This document shows positions 16,910-24,977 of a stretch of DNA of 64,000 nt, in pieces. A program made the position numbers and the translations under genes. Position 1 is the stretch's first letter. Each line of letters opens with the position of its first letter. Origin of the DNA: Rhodanobacter sp. C03 (GTDB taxonomy: Bacteria > Pseudomonadota > Gammaproteobacteria > Xanthomonadales > Rhodanobacteraceae); NCBI RefSeq assembly GCF_002001175.1, contig NZ_MUNT01000006.1:124001-188000 (forward strand), given 5' to 3'. A model generated the notes under the pieces. The model saw only the letters and a program-made list of their open reading frames with translations. It was not told the DNA's origin and did no database searches.

Positions 16910-17857
16910 TCATGTTTTTGTGCCCTTGCCCGAAAGGGGATGCGGTCTGGCTTCCTTCGGGATGCACGGAGGTTTGCCAAGAAGCTCGACCAGCCGCGAC
17001 TCGCATGGGGAGAAATCATGACCCCGTCGTTGCGAGATCACGAACGTGAGCGGACCAAGGTGCCAGGCGCGGCGTTCAAGTTCGACGAGCTCTCCCTTTG
17101 CCAGATCCTCGCCGACGAGGTGTCGCGGCAGGTGTCCCCAGCCGAGGCCGGCCTTGAGAAGGTCACGCTTGGCGCCGAGATCATTGACCAGCCACAGCCG
17201 CTTGCCGGCAACGCCCTGTTGGGTTTTCTCCGCTTCCGGTTGGTTGTCCGTCACGACGATTTGAACATGTCGACTCAACTCGTCCTGCGGGACGGGTTTC
17301 GGTAGTGAAGCGAGGGGATGGGATGGCGCACATAGCGTCACCATCTGCGCATCGCACAGCCAGTGGCGTTCGATGGCGTCCGGGTTGACTTCCGGTACGT
17401 TCTCGACCGTGATGGCCAGCGCGCACACCTTTTCCAGCACCAGTCTCTCGCCGCCCTGCATGGTCGTGATGCGCAGGTTGATCGCTGCGGTTGGGAACTC
17501 CGCTTGCAGCGTCCGCAAACCGTCAATGAGGTGTGCGCGCGGGAAGTAGACATCGACCGCCACCGAAAGCTGGGGTGCGCCGACTCGGGCGATCGAGCCG
17601 GCGCGGCTCTTCATTTCTTCCGTGCGTGAGATGACCGCCCGCGCGTCCGGCAGCAGGCTGCGTCCCGCCGCGGTGAGCTGCGCCTTGCGTGTATTGCGAT
17701 CGAACAATTCGACATCGAAGGCGCTTTCCAGCGCCTTGATCGCGTGGCTGATGGCCGACTGCGCGCGACCGAGTTGCCGTGCTGCACCCGAGAAGCTTCC
17801 CTGATCGCATACCGCAACGAACGAACGCAGTTGGTTGATGGTGACGTTGTCGAGCAT
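16910..17857 (-). CDS. LysR-family transcriptional regulator
   Basis: The start at 17857 gives MLDNVTINQLRSFVAVCDQGSFSGAARQLGRAQSAISHAI, the typical LysR winged-helix start; a further 14 codons upstream (to 17899) are unlikely. The 315-residue protein has the N-terminal HTH (about 5-65) and a C-terminal effector-binding domain in which PQLSVAVDVYFP opens subdomain 1. It is divergent from a short-chain dehydrogenase 108 bp away, the classic arrangement in which LysR controls the divergent operon. The gap holds an 11-bp palindrome (17876-17886). The ligand is unknown. Confidence 0.9.
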   Translation of the reverse strand: MLDNVTINQLRSFVAVCDQGSFSGAARQLGRAQSAISHAIKALESAFDVELFDRNTRKAQLTAAGRSLLPDARAVISRTEEMKSRAGSIARVGAPQLSVAVDVYFPRAHLIDGLRTLQAEFPTAAINLRITTMQGGERLVLEKVCALAITVENVPEVNPDAIERHWLCDAQMVTLCAPSHPLASLPKPVPQDELSRHVQIVVTDNQPEAEKTQQGVAGKRLWLVNDLGAKRDLLKAGLGWGHLPRHLVGEDLAKGELVELERRAWHLGPLTFVISQRRGHDFSPCESRLVELLGKPPCIPKEARPHPLSGKGTKT

Positions 17858-17875
17858 ACATATCCAAAAACAAGA

Positions 17876-17886
17876 TCTTATTAAGA
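17876..17886. promoter_or_regulatory. Palindrome TCTTATTAAGA, candidate LysR operator
   Basis: A perfect 11-bp dyad lies in the 108-bp divergent region between the LysR gene and the SDR operon, 19 bp from the LysR start. LysR boxes are short AT-rich dyads in this position. No footprint-type evidence is possible here. Confidence 0.4.
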
Positions 17887-17965
17887 CATATTTCGTCAAT
17901 TGTATTGATGTGTCAACAGAACCATCTTCGTCAGGACCTTAAACAAGAAACGAAGGATGCATGAC

Positions 17966-18700
17966 ATGAACAGACTGAATGGAAAGACGGCGGTGATCAC
18001 GGGCGGCGCTACCGGCATCGGACTCGCCGCAGCCAAGCGCTTCATCGAGGAGGGCGCTTTCGTCTTCATCTTCGGCCGCCGGCAGGACATGCTCGACGCC
18101 GCGGTGGCTGACCTCGGGCCCCATGCCCGCGCGGTGAAGGGCTCGGTCTCGGATGAGGCCGACCTCGACCGACTCTACGCGGCGGTGAAGGCTGAGCGCA
18201 AAACCTTGGACATCGTCTTCGCCAATGCCGGGGCGGGCAGCCCGCTTGCACTCGGCGAGATCACCGCCAGGCACATCGACGAAACCTTCGACACCAATGT
18301 GAAGGGCACGATCTTCACGGTCCAGAAGGCGCTGCCGCTGATGGGCGAGGGCGGTTCGATCATCCTGACCGGATCGAGTGCCGGCACCACGGGCGCGCCG
18401 GGATTCACTGCCTACAGCGCGAGCAAGGCGGCGGTGCGCAACCTCGCGAAGACCTGGGCGGAGGATCTGAAGGGCACCGGCATCCGGGTGAACGTGCTGT
18501 CGCCCGGAGCGACGGCGACCGAACTGGCGAAGGCGGCGTTGGGCGAAGAGGGCCAGAAGGCCTATGGCGCGATGACTCCGCTCCAGCGCATGGCCGATCC
18601 GTCGGAGATCGCGGCCGCGGCTGCCTTTCTCGCGTCGCCAGACAGCAGCTTCATGACCGCCAGCGAGCTCGCCGTCGACGGCGGCCTGGCGCAACTCTGA
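17966..18700 (+). CDS. Short-chain dehydrogenase/reductase (classical SDR) 1
   Basis: ATG 17966 is chosen because GAAGGA sits 8 nt upstream; ATG 17957 would overlap that site. The 244-residue enzyme has the NAD(P) motif TGGATGIG, NAG in FANAGAG, and the catalytic Ser with YSASK (SSAGTTGAPGFTAYSASK). FGRR after beta-2 suggests NADPH preference. The C-terminus SELAVDGGLAQL is typical of classical SDRs of about 245 residues. It is the first gene of a three-gene run under a divergent LysR gene. The substrate cannot be deduced. Confidence 0.9.
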   Translation: MNRLNGKTAVITGGATGIGLAAAKRFIEEGAFVFIFGRRQDMLDAAVADLGPHARAVKGSVSDEADLDRLYAAVKAERKTLDIVFANAGAGSPLALGEITARHIDETFDTNVKGTIFTVQKALPLMGEGGSIILTGSSAGTTGAPGFTAYSASKAAVRNLAKTWAEDLKGTGIRVNVLSPGATATELAKAALGEEGQKAYGAMTPLQRMADPSEIAAAAAFLASPDSSFMTASELAVDGGLAQL

Positions 18701-18784
18701 CGCGCTACGCCTGGGTGGTCACTCCATTCGATATCCGGAGCCCGCAGGGCGTAGTCAACAATGAAAAGCAAAAAGGAAAAGCAC

Positions 18785-19552
18785 ATGAACAACCATAGTG
18801 GACAAAAACTGGCTGGAAAAATTGCGGTCATTACAGGCGGAAGCAGCGGGATTGGCTTGGCCACAGCCAAGCGCTTCGTGGAAGAAGGTGCGCACGTCGT
18901 GATCACCGGGCGACGAGAGAAAGAGCTGAAGGAGGCCGCCGCCTCCATCGAGAGAAACGTCACGACGGTCGTGGGCGACGTGTCGCGCCTCGAAGATCTG
19001 GACCGGCTCTATGCTGTCGTGAAAGAGAAGCATGGTCACATCGACATTCTCTTCGCGAACGCGGGCGCAGGGACACTCGCACCGCTTGCGGTAGCTACTG
19101 AGGACCATTTTGATCAGACCTTCGACGTGAACGTGAAGGGCATGTTCTTTACGGTGCAGAAGGCCCTTCCCCTCTTCAAAGATGGCGGTTCGATCATCCT
19201 GACCTCTTCGGTCTCAAACGTGCTCGGGCTTCCAGGATTTACTGCTTACGCCGCGAGTAAGGCGGCTGTGCGCAACCTCGCGCGCGGCTGGGCCAAGGAA
19301 TTGATAGATCGCAAGATCCGCGTGAATTGCATGAGCCCCGGAGCAATTGATACCCCGGCCCTAGCGACGACGGCGGGCCTTACCCCTGAACAGGTCGAGC
19401 AAGCAATCGCACAGTTCACCACGCAGATCCCCATGGGCCGCAGAGGCATGCCCGAGGAAATCGCCGCAGCAGTCGTGTTCCTCGCCTCCGATGAAAGTTC
19501 TTACATCACCGGTATAGATCTTCCCGTCGATGGGGGCATGGCGCAGGGCTAA
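18785..19552 (+). CDS. Short-chain dehydrogenase/reductase (classical SDR) 2
   Basis: ATG 18785 (MNNHSGQKLAGKIAVITGG) follows an AGGAAAAGCAC leader; an in-frame ATG at 18761 would add eight lysine-rich residues. The 255-residue protein has TGGSSGIG, a TGRREKE NADPH-type acceptor, FANAGAG and YAASK. It is clearly paralogous to SDR 1, sharing the blocks VQKALPL and GFTAY(S/A)ASKAAVRNLA. Its base composition is less GC-biased than SDR 1, so the pair may not be a simple recent duplication. It probably acts with its neighbour on related substrates. Confidence 0.9.
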   Translation: MNNHSGQKLAGKIAVITGGSSGIGLATAKRFVEEGAHVVITGRREKELKEAAASIERNVTTVVGDVSRLEDLDRLYAVVKEKHGHIDILFANAGAGTLAPLAVATEDHFDQTFDVNVKGMFFTVQKALPLFKDGGSIILTSSVSNVLGLPGFTAYAASKAAVRNLARGWAKELIDRKIRVNCMSPGAIDTPALATTAGLTPEQVEQAIAQFTTQIPMGRRGMPEEIAAAVVFLASDESSYITGIDLPVDGGMAQG

Positions 19553-19606
19553 CCCTGGCGCGGTCCCCCGTACGCTCGTCGAATATCAACCGTAAAGGAG
19601 ATCCCT

Positions 19607-20239
19607 ATGTACAACCAAACCAAGCAATCCGAGTTGATCCGGTTCGCACGAGTCGAGGCGGGCTCCACCGTCATCGACGTTTACCCAGGCGATGGCGACT
19701 GGACCCGTCTCTTCTCCGACATCGTGGGACCCGAAGGACGGGTCTACAGCTTCGTGCCGGCCGAAGTCGCCCACTTCAAGAACGATCCGGTCGGCGGCAT
19801 GCGGACGCTTGCGAAGGAGCCGGGCCGAGAGAACGTCGAAGCCGTCTCGGCGGACCTCGTGGCGATGCCGGAGGTCACGCAACCAGCGGATGTGCTGTGG
19901 CTGCACCTGTTCTACCACGATCTCCACACCGCGCTTATGCAGGCCAAAGGCGCGACGGCGGCGGAGTTCAATCGAGCTGTCTACGAGCGGCTGAAGTCCG
20001 GTGGGTCCTACGTCATCGTAGACCACGCCGCCGCCGTCGGGACGGGCACGAGCGACGCCCAGTCGCTGCATCGGATTGAGCCTGCCACCGTTCGCGAGGA
20101 GGTGGAGGCGGCCGGCTTCGTACTGGATGCGGAAAGCACCATGCTCGCGAACAAGGACGATCCGCACTCGATCAAGGTGTTCGATCCCTCGATCAAGGGC
20201 GAGACCGATCGCTTCGTCTATCGGTTCGTGAAGCCCTGA
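19607..20239 (+). CDS. Class I SAM-dependent methyltransferase-like protein
   Basis: The 210-residue product starts after a good AAAGGAG site. A Rossmann-type motif I variant, VIDVYPGDGDWTRLFSDIVGPEGRVYSF, is near residue 22. An acidic motif (VLWLHLFYHDLH), GGSYVIVDHAA and a C-terminal KVFDPSIKGETDRFVYRFVKP follow. It is likely a methyltransferase of the small predicted-methyltransferase group often found with oxidoreductases. It lies 54 bp after SDR 2. The substrate is unknown. Confidence 0.75.
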   Translation: MYNQTKQSELIRFARVEAGSTVIDVYPGDGDWTRLFSDIVGPEGRVYSFVPAEVAHFKNDPVGGMRTLAKEPGRENVEAVSADLVAMPEVTQPADVLWLHLFYHDLHTALMQAKGATAAEFNRAVYERLKSGGSYVIVDHAAAVGTGTSDAQSLHRIEPATVREEVEAAGFVLDAESTMLANKDDPHSIKVFDPSIKGETDRFVYRFVKP

Positions 20240-20495
20240 CAGGTCCCGGCTTCGTGCCCACTTCGGCAAGGCGGCAACCGGGCAACCGGGACGGAGGAAG
20301 TTAAGTCGAATGGGTTGTGCGCGTTCACCTGATCGCACGTCCAAGGACCCGGCAGCACGGCGTGAGCGGGCAACGGCCCAAAAAGAATTCAGGTTGAAAT
20401 CGCGCTGAGCTGGACGAACGATGGCCGCCGATGCTGCATCGATTGTTCACGCCAGCAAAAGCACACTCGAGTTCTGATTCCCGGAATGTCTTGCC

Positions 20496-21011
20496 ATGTC
20501 CGATATCCGCCGCGACTCCCAAGCCGGGCCGACCGATACGCGCAAGCCCCGCAACCATGGGTGGCTGCGTGTCATCGCGGTATACAAGGCCGCCAAGACC
20601 ATCGGCTTGGTCCTCGTGGCGATCGCGGCCTTCCATCTGGATCGTTCGCAGAACTTCGAACATCTGGTGCACTGGCTGGAGCAGTTGTCGCTGAGTGATA
20701 GCAACGGCCTGCGCTGGAGGCTGGTGGAGAAGCTGCAGTCGATGGGCCCGAGCAAGTTCGTGGCGATCGGACTGGTCGCGCTGGCCTATGCCGCGGTCTT
20801 TGCGACCGAGGGCATTGGGCTGTGGTTGCAGAAGTACTGGGCGGAATGGTTCACGGTAGTCGCCACCGGCTCGCTGGTGCCGCTGGAAATCTACGAGGCC
20901 GTGCACCGTTTCAGCGGGTTCAAATTGGTTGCGCTGATCGCCAACATCGCGATCGTCGCGTATCTGGTACGCGTCGCCCTGCAGTCACGGCAATCGCGCT
21001 CATTGGAGTGA
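20496..21011 (+). CDS. DUF2127 family membrane protein
   Basis: The 171-residue protein has an amphipathic start with WLRVIAVYKAAKTIGLVLVAIAAF (first membrane segment), a central soluble loop, FVAIGLVALAYAAVFATEGIGLW (second), and LVPLEIYEAVHRFSGFKLVALIANIAIVAYLV (third and fourth). This matches the DUF2127 pattern of small four-helix inner-membrane proteins. No function is established. The 256 bp before it (20240-20495) show nothing recognisable beyond loosely complementary GC tracts. A truncated toxin gene follows. Confidence 0.75.
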   Translation: MSDIRRDSQAGPTDTRKPRNHGWLRVIAVYKAAKTIGLVLVAIAAFHLDRSQNFEHLVHWLEQLSLSDSNGLRWRLVEKLQSMGPSKFVAIGLVALAYAAVFATEGIGLWLQKYWAEWFTVVATGSLVPLEIYEAVHRFSGFKLVALIANIAIVAYLVRVALQSRQSRSLE

Positions 21012-21105
21012 TCGGACCCCTTCCGGGAAATGGTGGTGTACTTTTCGTTTGCTGCTGTGCTGAAAAAGCTTGAAGCACGATTGGCCAAGGCAGCGAAGCT
21101 TCGGC

Positions 21106-21186
21106 ATGACATTCAAGATCCGCTTCGCAGAGGAAGCGTTGGTCGACCTTGAACCGCTGTATGACTTTGCCTTGGCACACCAGCAT
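21106..21186 (+). pseudogene. N-terminal fragment of a ParE/RelE-family toxin
   Basis: The 27 residues MTFKIRFAEEALVDLEPLYD followed by FALAHQH match the first beta strand and helix of ParE-like toxins. Homology then stops at a TAA created where the second LuxR gene copy begins (21187). A short open frame overlapping it in another register (21030-21152, containing LKKLEARLAKAAKLRHD) could be the end of a lost antitoxin, but this is weak. The toxin cannot be functional. Confidence 0.6.
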
Positions 21187-21221
21187 TAAGATGACCTCGT
21201 ATGGGGCGAGCGGAGAAGGGG

Positions 21222-21538
21222 GTGTGGAAGCGGGTGGTCGGTTACGGGGCGCTGCTGGCGGCGGGAACGCTCGCCCTGCAGTGGCTCGACTACCAGCGCC
21301 TGGCGCGGATGCATTCGGGCGACATCTACCTGTTCCTGGTCGCGGCCGCCTTCATGGTGCTGGGCATCGTGCTGGGCGTGCGGGTGTTCGCCGCGCCGGC
21401 GCCGACGACCTTTGACGGCAACCCGAAGGCACAGGCGACGCTGGGTCTGAGCGAACGGGAGCTGGAGGTGCTGCACGAACTGGCCGCTGGCCACTCCAAC
21501 AAGGAGATCGCGGCGCGCCTCCACATTTCGCCGAAAAA
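21222..21538 (+). pseudogene. Broken copy 2 of the small membrane LuxR-type regulator
   Basis: It corresponds closely to the intact gene at 23711 from its start (here GTG instead of ATG) through SNKEIAARLHISP. It stops at TCGCCGAA, exactly where a 20-bp inverted repeat begins (21539). Homology to the duplicated unit begins on the left at 21187 (TAAGATGACCTCGTATG). The recognition helix is missing. Confidence 0.8.
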
Positions 21539-21591
21539 AGTAAGAGGCTCTGACCCAGATATTCATGTGCGAAATCAGGGCGCTTCTTGAA

Positions 21592-21633
21592 CACCAGCGC
21601 ACTCTTTGGAAAGTTTCAAAGAGTGCGCTGGTG
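21592..21633. terminator. Strong hairpin at the 3' side of the passenger gene
   Basis: A perfect 17-bp stem, CACCAGCGCACTCTTTG and its complement, with an 8-nt loop lies 14 bp past the stop of the minus-strand gene. There is no long T tract on the minus strand, so termination is plausible but not certain. It may be part of the element's end. Confidence 0.55.
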
Positions 21634-21646
21634 CTGTCTTATTGAA

Positions 21647-23272
21647 TCAATGCCTTGCTACGCCCAGCGGCGTGGCATTGTCGAAGCGGGTTTTCATGCG
21701 TTTGGCAAGATTCGGTTTGGTCGCAGCCGACATGAGGTTGCCGTCGCTGGTTGAAATGCCGTTCGAAGCACCGAGCATGAAATCGCTGCCGTCATCATTC
21801 GTGATACGGAAACCCGTGGGGCCGTAGACATCGAAGTTGTTGGAGCCGTTGCTTTCGGTGGACGTAATCGTGACATAGCCATATGCGTTGGTGGTAATGG
21901 ATGAAACATCGCCCGACGTAGATGAGCCGGCAATCGATGCATACGCCAGGTTTGATTCCCGAACTTGAATTGCAGACGCACCTTGATTGGTTCCGATATA
22001 AAGAAACCCGTTGCCGCTTGCCATAAAGGTTTGTGTGTGGCTGCCGCCAATGAGAGGCAAGGTGAGTGTCCCAGTGAGATTCATGGTGACCTTATCTTCA
22101 TCCAGGGTGAATGTATCTTTTTTCGTATATACATAGAGGGTCACGCCACTCCCGCTTCCTTCCGCATCGCCAACAACGTAAATGTTGCGCGTGACGGTAT
22201 TGCCGTTCGCCACTTCATTGCCTTCAATAGCCGCACCGATGTGACCAAATGGCTCCAGGCGACCGGCGCCATAGCAGCCATCGCTGCCATCCTGAAAGTA
22301 GCCGCACGTTACCCATTCCATCGCCGTATATGAATACAAAAAGTTGTAGGTGGTGAAAAACCCATAATCGATTGGGGTGGCGACATTGGAGGCAGCCAGA
22401 GTGTCCGACAGCGCAGTTTTTCCGAGTCGCTTTTTCATGCGTGTCGCAGGATTCGTTTCAGTTGGATACGATATGAAGTTGCCGTTGCCAGTCGAAATGC
22501 CATTCGTAGTATCGAGCATGAAATCACTGCCACCACCATCTTCAGCCAGGTGGCCAGTGGGGTCCAAGCTATAGAAGCCGCTGGAGTAGGTATTGTTGTT
22601 GTAGGAAGTAACAGTCACGTAGCCATATTTATCGGTGGTAATGGAGGAATCACCCTCAGGCGGTGAAAATCCGCCGCCCAGTCCGTTAATAAGATTGGAT
22701 TCATCGATTTGGACGTATCCATTAGTTTGGTTGTTCCCGACATAAAGCAGGCCGTTGTCACCAGCCATGTAGGTTTTCGTATTGCTGCCACCCTGGAGAG
22801 GCAGTGCAACGGATTGTGCGAGATTCACGCTGACCATATCGCCGGTTGAGGCCACTTCGTCCGTTTTCGTATAGACATAAAGAGTCACCCCGGTTCCACT
22901 ACCCGCTGCATCGTCCACGACATAGATGTCACGCGTGACCGTATTGCCGTTCGCCACCGGATTACCCTCGACAGCTGCGCCGACGTGGCCGAACGGTCCC
23001 ATGCTCCCGTAGCCATAGCAGCTGTGGGATTCCAATTGGTAGCCGCATGCAGCCCAATTCAGGTTGGTGTAGCTATTCGAGAAGGAATAGGTGGTGTAGA
23101 ACGCGGCATCAGGGAGAACATTCGGGTTCCGCGGAAGAATTCTCGGCGGAAGAATTCCGATGTTTTGCGCGCTATGGATTGTCGGGGTTTGTGCACTTAA
23201 TGGTAACGCCAGGATGCTGGCAAGCAGAAAGCCGCTGACCAGCAGCGTATGTCGGTTGCGTATGATGCGCAT
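21647..23272 (-). CDS. Secreted protein with two tandem copies of an unknown ~230-residue domain
   Basis: This is a 541-residue protein with a signal peptide (LLVSGFLLASILALPLSAQ, cleavage near residue 28). Two homologous halves are visible (about 52-285 and 300-530). Each contains an aromatic opening (AAFYTTYSFSNSYTNLNWAACGY versus a similar segment), GPFGHVGAAVEGN or EPFGHIGAAIEGN, then NGNTVTR(D/N)IYVV, GVTLYVYTK, and an ITT(D/N)(K/A)YGYVTVTS block before a GSDFMLD/GSDFMLG and NGIST end. Paired cysteines (ACGY with HSCYG) suggest a disulphide. I do not recognise the family. The gene is less GC-rich than its surroundings and is the sole cargo of the inverted-repeat-bounded segment. Confidence 0.8.
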   Translation of the reverse strand: MRIIRNRHTLLVSGFLLASILALPLSAQTPTIHSAQNIGILPPRILPRNPNVLPDAAFYTTYSFSNSYTNLNWAACGYQLESHSCYGYGSMGPFGHVGAAVEGNPVANGNTVTRDIYVVDDAAGSGTGVTLYVYTKTDEVASTGDMVSVNLAQSVALPLQGGSNTKTYMAGDNGLLYVGNNQTNGYVQIDESNLINGLGGGFSPPEGDSSITTDKYGYVTVTSYNNNTYSSGFYSLDPTGHLAEDGGGSDFMLDTTNGISTGNGNFISYPTETNPATRMKKRLGKTALSDTLAASNVATPIDYGFFTTYNFLYSYTAMEWVTCGYFQDGSDGCYGAGRLEPFGHIGAAIEGNEVANGNTVTRNIYVVGDAEGSGSGVTLYVYTKKDTFTLDEDKVTMNLTGTLTLPLIGGSHTQTFMASGNGFLYIGTNQGASAIQVRESNLAYASIAGSSTSGDVSSITTNAYGYVTITSTESNGSNNFDVYGPTGFRITNDDGSDFMLGASNGISTSDGNLMSAATKPNLAKRMKTRFDNATPLGVARH

Positions 23273-23670
23273 GTCGTTCGTTCCCCTGATTTTCAGTGTA
23301 CTAAAAACCGTTTGCGGATTTTATATCGTAGGCTCAGCGCCATTACAATGCCGCCATAGTGCGATAGGTCAAATATCGGTGGCAGGCCAAATGGGAAAAG
23401 GTGTCAGAGACAATTCCTAGCGCGTGGCCTTTCCTGCTCACTACGTCCAGACCCGTGGAACGGCGGAGGTATACCCGCTCGCAGTCCCAAAACTCCCACA
23501 AAACCGGGGTCAGTGTCGAACTAGCTGGGTCAGAGCCCGTTACTAACGAGCAGCAACGATATCGGGGGTCAGGTTCCGCTATCTGTATCTCGAAAGTGAA
23601 CCTGACACTGTTCCCGGACCGAGGCCATACGGTGTCGATCGGAGCGGCCTTTTCTTGCCGCCCACGCACC
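23273..23670. other. Gene-free stretch with a cluster of GTCAG-containing repeats
   Basis: This 398-bp gap has no supported gene. It contains the GGAAAAGGTGTCAG copy at 23392, the right inverted repeat of the mobile segment (23525-23544), and two more GTCAG motifs (GGGGTCAGTGTCG near 23507 and GGGGGTCAGGTTCC near 23566) that look like fragments of related repeat ends. Homology to the duplicated LuxR unit begins at about 23616. Confidence 0.6.
23392..23415 (+). repeat. Dispersed repeat GGAAAAGGTGTCAG, copy 3
   Basis: GGGAAAAGGTGTCAGAGACAAT, in the same orientation as copies 1 and 2, lies about 320 bp upstream of the intact LuxR gene. Confidence 0.8.
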
Positions 23671-23710
23671 GGCGCTAAGATGACCTCGTATGGAGCGAGC
23701 GGAGACGGGG

Positions 23711-24124
23711 ATGTGGAAGCGGGTGGTCGGTTACGGGGCGTTGCTGGCGGCGGGTACGCTTGGCCTGCAGTGGCTCGACTACCAGCGCCTGGCACGGATG
23801 CATTCGGGCGACATCTATCTGTTCCTGGTTGCGGCCGCCTTCCTGGTACTCGGAATCGTTCTGGGCGTGCGGGTGTTCGCCGCGTCGGCGCCCGTCGCCT
23901 TCGACGGCAACCCGAAGGCGCAGGCGGCGCTGGGCCTTAGCGGGCGGGAGCTGGAGGTGCTGCATGAACTGGCAGCGGGCCACTCCAACAAGGAGATCGC
24001 TGCGCACCTCCACGTGTCGCCGAACACGATCAAGACGCACGTGGCGCGGCTGTTCGAGAAACTGGGCGCGAAGCGGCGCACCGAGGCGATCCGCCGGGCG
24101 CGCGAGCTGGGGATCGTGCCCTGA
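23711..24124 (+). CDS. Small membrane-anchored LuxR-type transcriptional regulator (intact copy)
   Basis: ATG 23711 (GGAG about 9 nt upstream) gives a 137-residue protein; ATG 23690 is an alternative. Two hydrophobic segments (VVGYGALLAAGTLGLQWL and YLFLVAAAFLVLGIVLGVRVF) precede a LuxR-type HTH at about 78-137: LSGRELEVLHELAAGHSNKEIAAHLHVSPNTIKTHVARLFEKLGAKRRTEAIRRA, with all hallmark residues. A membrane-tethered HTH without a receiver domain could control gene expression from the membrane. It is followed after 120 bp by a DUF4199 gene, so the two probably form a unit. Two broken copies lie at 16435 and 21222. Confidence 0.88.
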   Translation: MWKRVVGYGALLAAGTLGLQWLDYQRLARMHSGDIYLFLVAAAFLVLGIVLGVRVFAASAPVAFDGNPKAQAALGLSGRELEVLHELAAGHSNKEIAAHLHVSPNTIKTHVARLFEKLGAKRRTEAIRRARELGIVP

Positions 24125-24244
24125 CGCCCGATATCCGGGGCGATATTCGGGATGAATAGGCCGAAATCACCCATTCGGGCGATTGCCGGGCGACACCGGA
24201 TCGCGGTCAATGACGGCCCTATCCACCACTCAAGGAGTCACACC

Positions 24245-24781
24245 ATGTTGCGCACCATCCTGAAATACGGCCTGATCGCGGGTCTGGTCGTCGGCGGCTT
24301 CGAGCTCGTCACCTTCGTCGCGTTCTCCGGGATGCCGCCGCTGAAGTACGGCATGGTGATCGGCTACACGACGATGCTGATCGCACTGAGCGCGGTGTTC
24401 GTGGGGATCAAGCGGCACCGGGACGTGGACCGGGGCGGGGTGATCGGGTTCTGGCCGGCACTCGGGGTTGGGCTGGGCGTCAGCTTCATCGCCGGGATCT
24501 TCTACGTGGCCGCGTGGGAAGCGGTGCAGGCGATGACGCACATGGATTTCGCCACTTCCTATGCGAACGCGATCATCGCGAGCGAAAAGGCGAAGGGCGC
24601 GAGCGCCGAAGCGCTGGCGAAGCTGAGCACCGACATGGATGCGTTCAAGGTCCAGTACGCGAACCCGATGTACCGCCTGCCGATGACGTTCGCGGAGATC
24701 TTCCCGGTCGGCGTGCTGGTGTCGCTGGTCTCGGCGGGACTGCTGCGCAACAGCCGGTTCTTGCCTGCGCGGCGGGGTTGA
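24245..24781 (+). CDS. DUF4199 family membrane protein
   Basis: The start at ATG 24245 follows AAGGAGTCACACC, a strong ribosome-binding site; the open frame upstream is not coding. The 178-residue protein has four predicted membrane helices (ILKYGLIAGLVVGGFELV; MVIGYTTMLIALSAVFVG; FWPALGVGLGVSFIAGIFYV; EIFPVGVLVSLVSAGLL) with the K/R-H-rich loop KRHRDVDRGGV typical of DUF4199. There is no known function. It is probably co-transcribed with the LuxR-type gene 120 bp upstream. The 196 bp after it hold nothing recognised. Confidence 0.8.
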   Translation: MLRTILKYGLIAGLVVGGFELVTFVAFSGMPPLKYGMVIGYTTMLIALSAVFVGIKRHRDVDRGGVIGFWPALGVGLGVSFIAGIFYVAAWEAVQAMTHMDFATSYANAIIASEKAKGASAEALAKLSTDMDAFKVQYANPMYRLPMTFAEIFPVGVLVSLVSAGLLRNSRFLPARRG

Positions 24782-24977
24782 AGCCGACTGCATCGCCCAG
24801 GCTTTCGTGGCCCACCGGCAACCCGAACTCCTCGTTCCTGCAGCAGGCTTGCCCGAAGAAATCCACTGAAGCGGCTGAAGCAGGCCCGATGCGGCGTGCA
24901 GCATCGGGAAGTGGGGTTAGAACTTATTTCCTGCCTTGATCGCAGAACTTTGGCGAGCGCCAAAACGGAGGAGTGTC

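Larger units (their letters stand above)
21539..23544. mobile_element. Segment bounded by 20-bp inverted repeats carrying one passenger gene
   Basis: Left end 21539-21558 and right end 23525-23544 are inverted copies of AGTAANNGGCTCTGACCCAG (18 of 20 positions identical, 13 consecutive). The segment is about 2.0 kb. It begins exactly where LuxR copy 2 is broken, contains a single minus-strand gene of lower GC, and has no recognisable transposase. No obvious target duplication is visible outside the ends. It could be a non-autonomous element or a cassette moved by a transposase acting in trans; the alternative is chance survival of two copies of a dispersed repeat. Confidence 0.55.
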
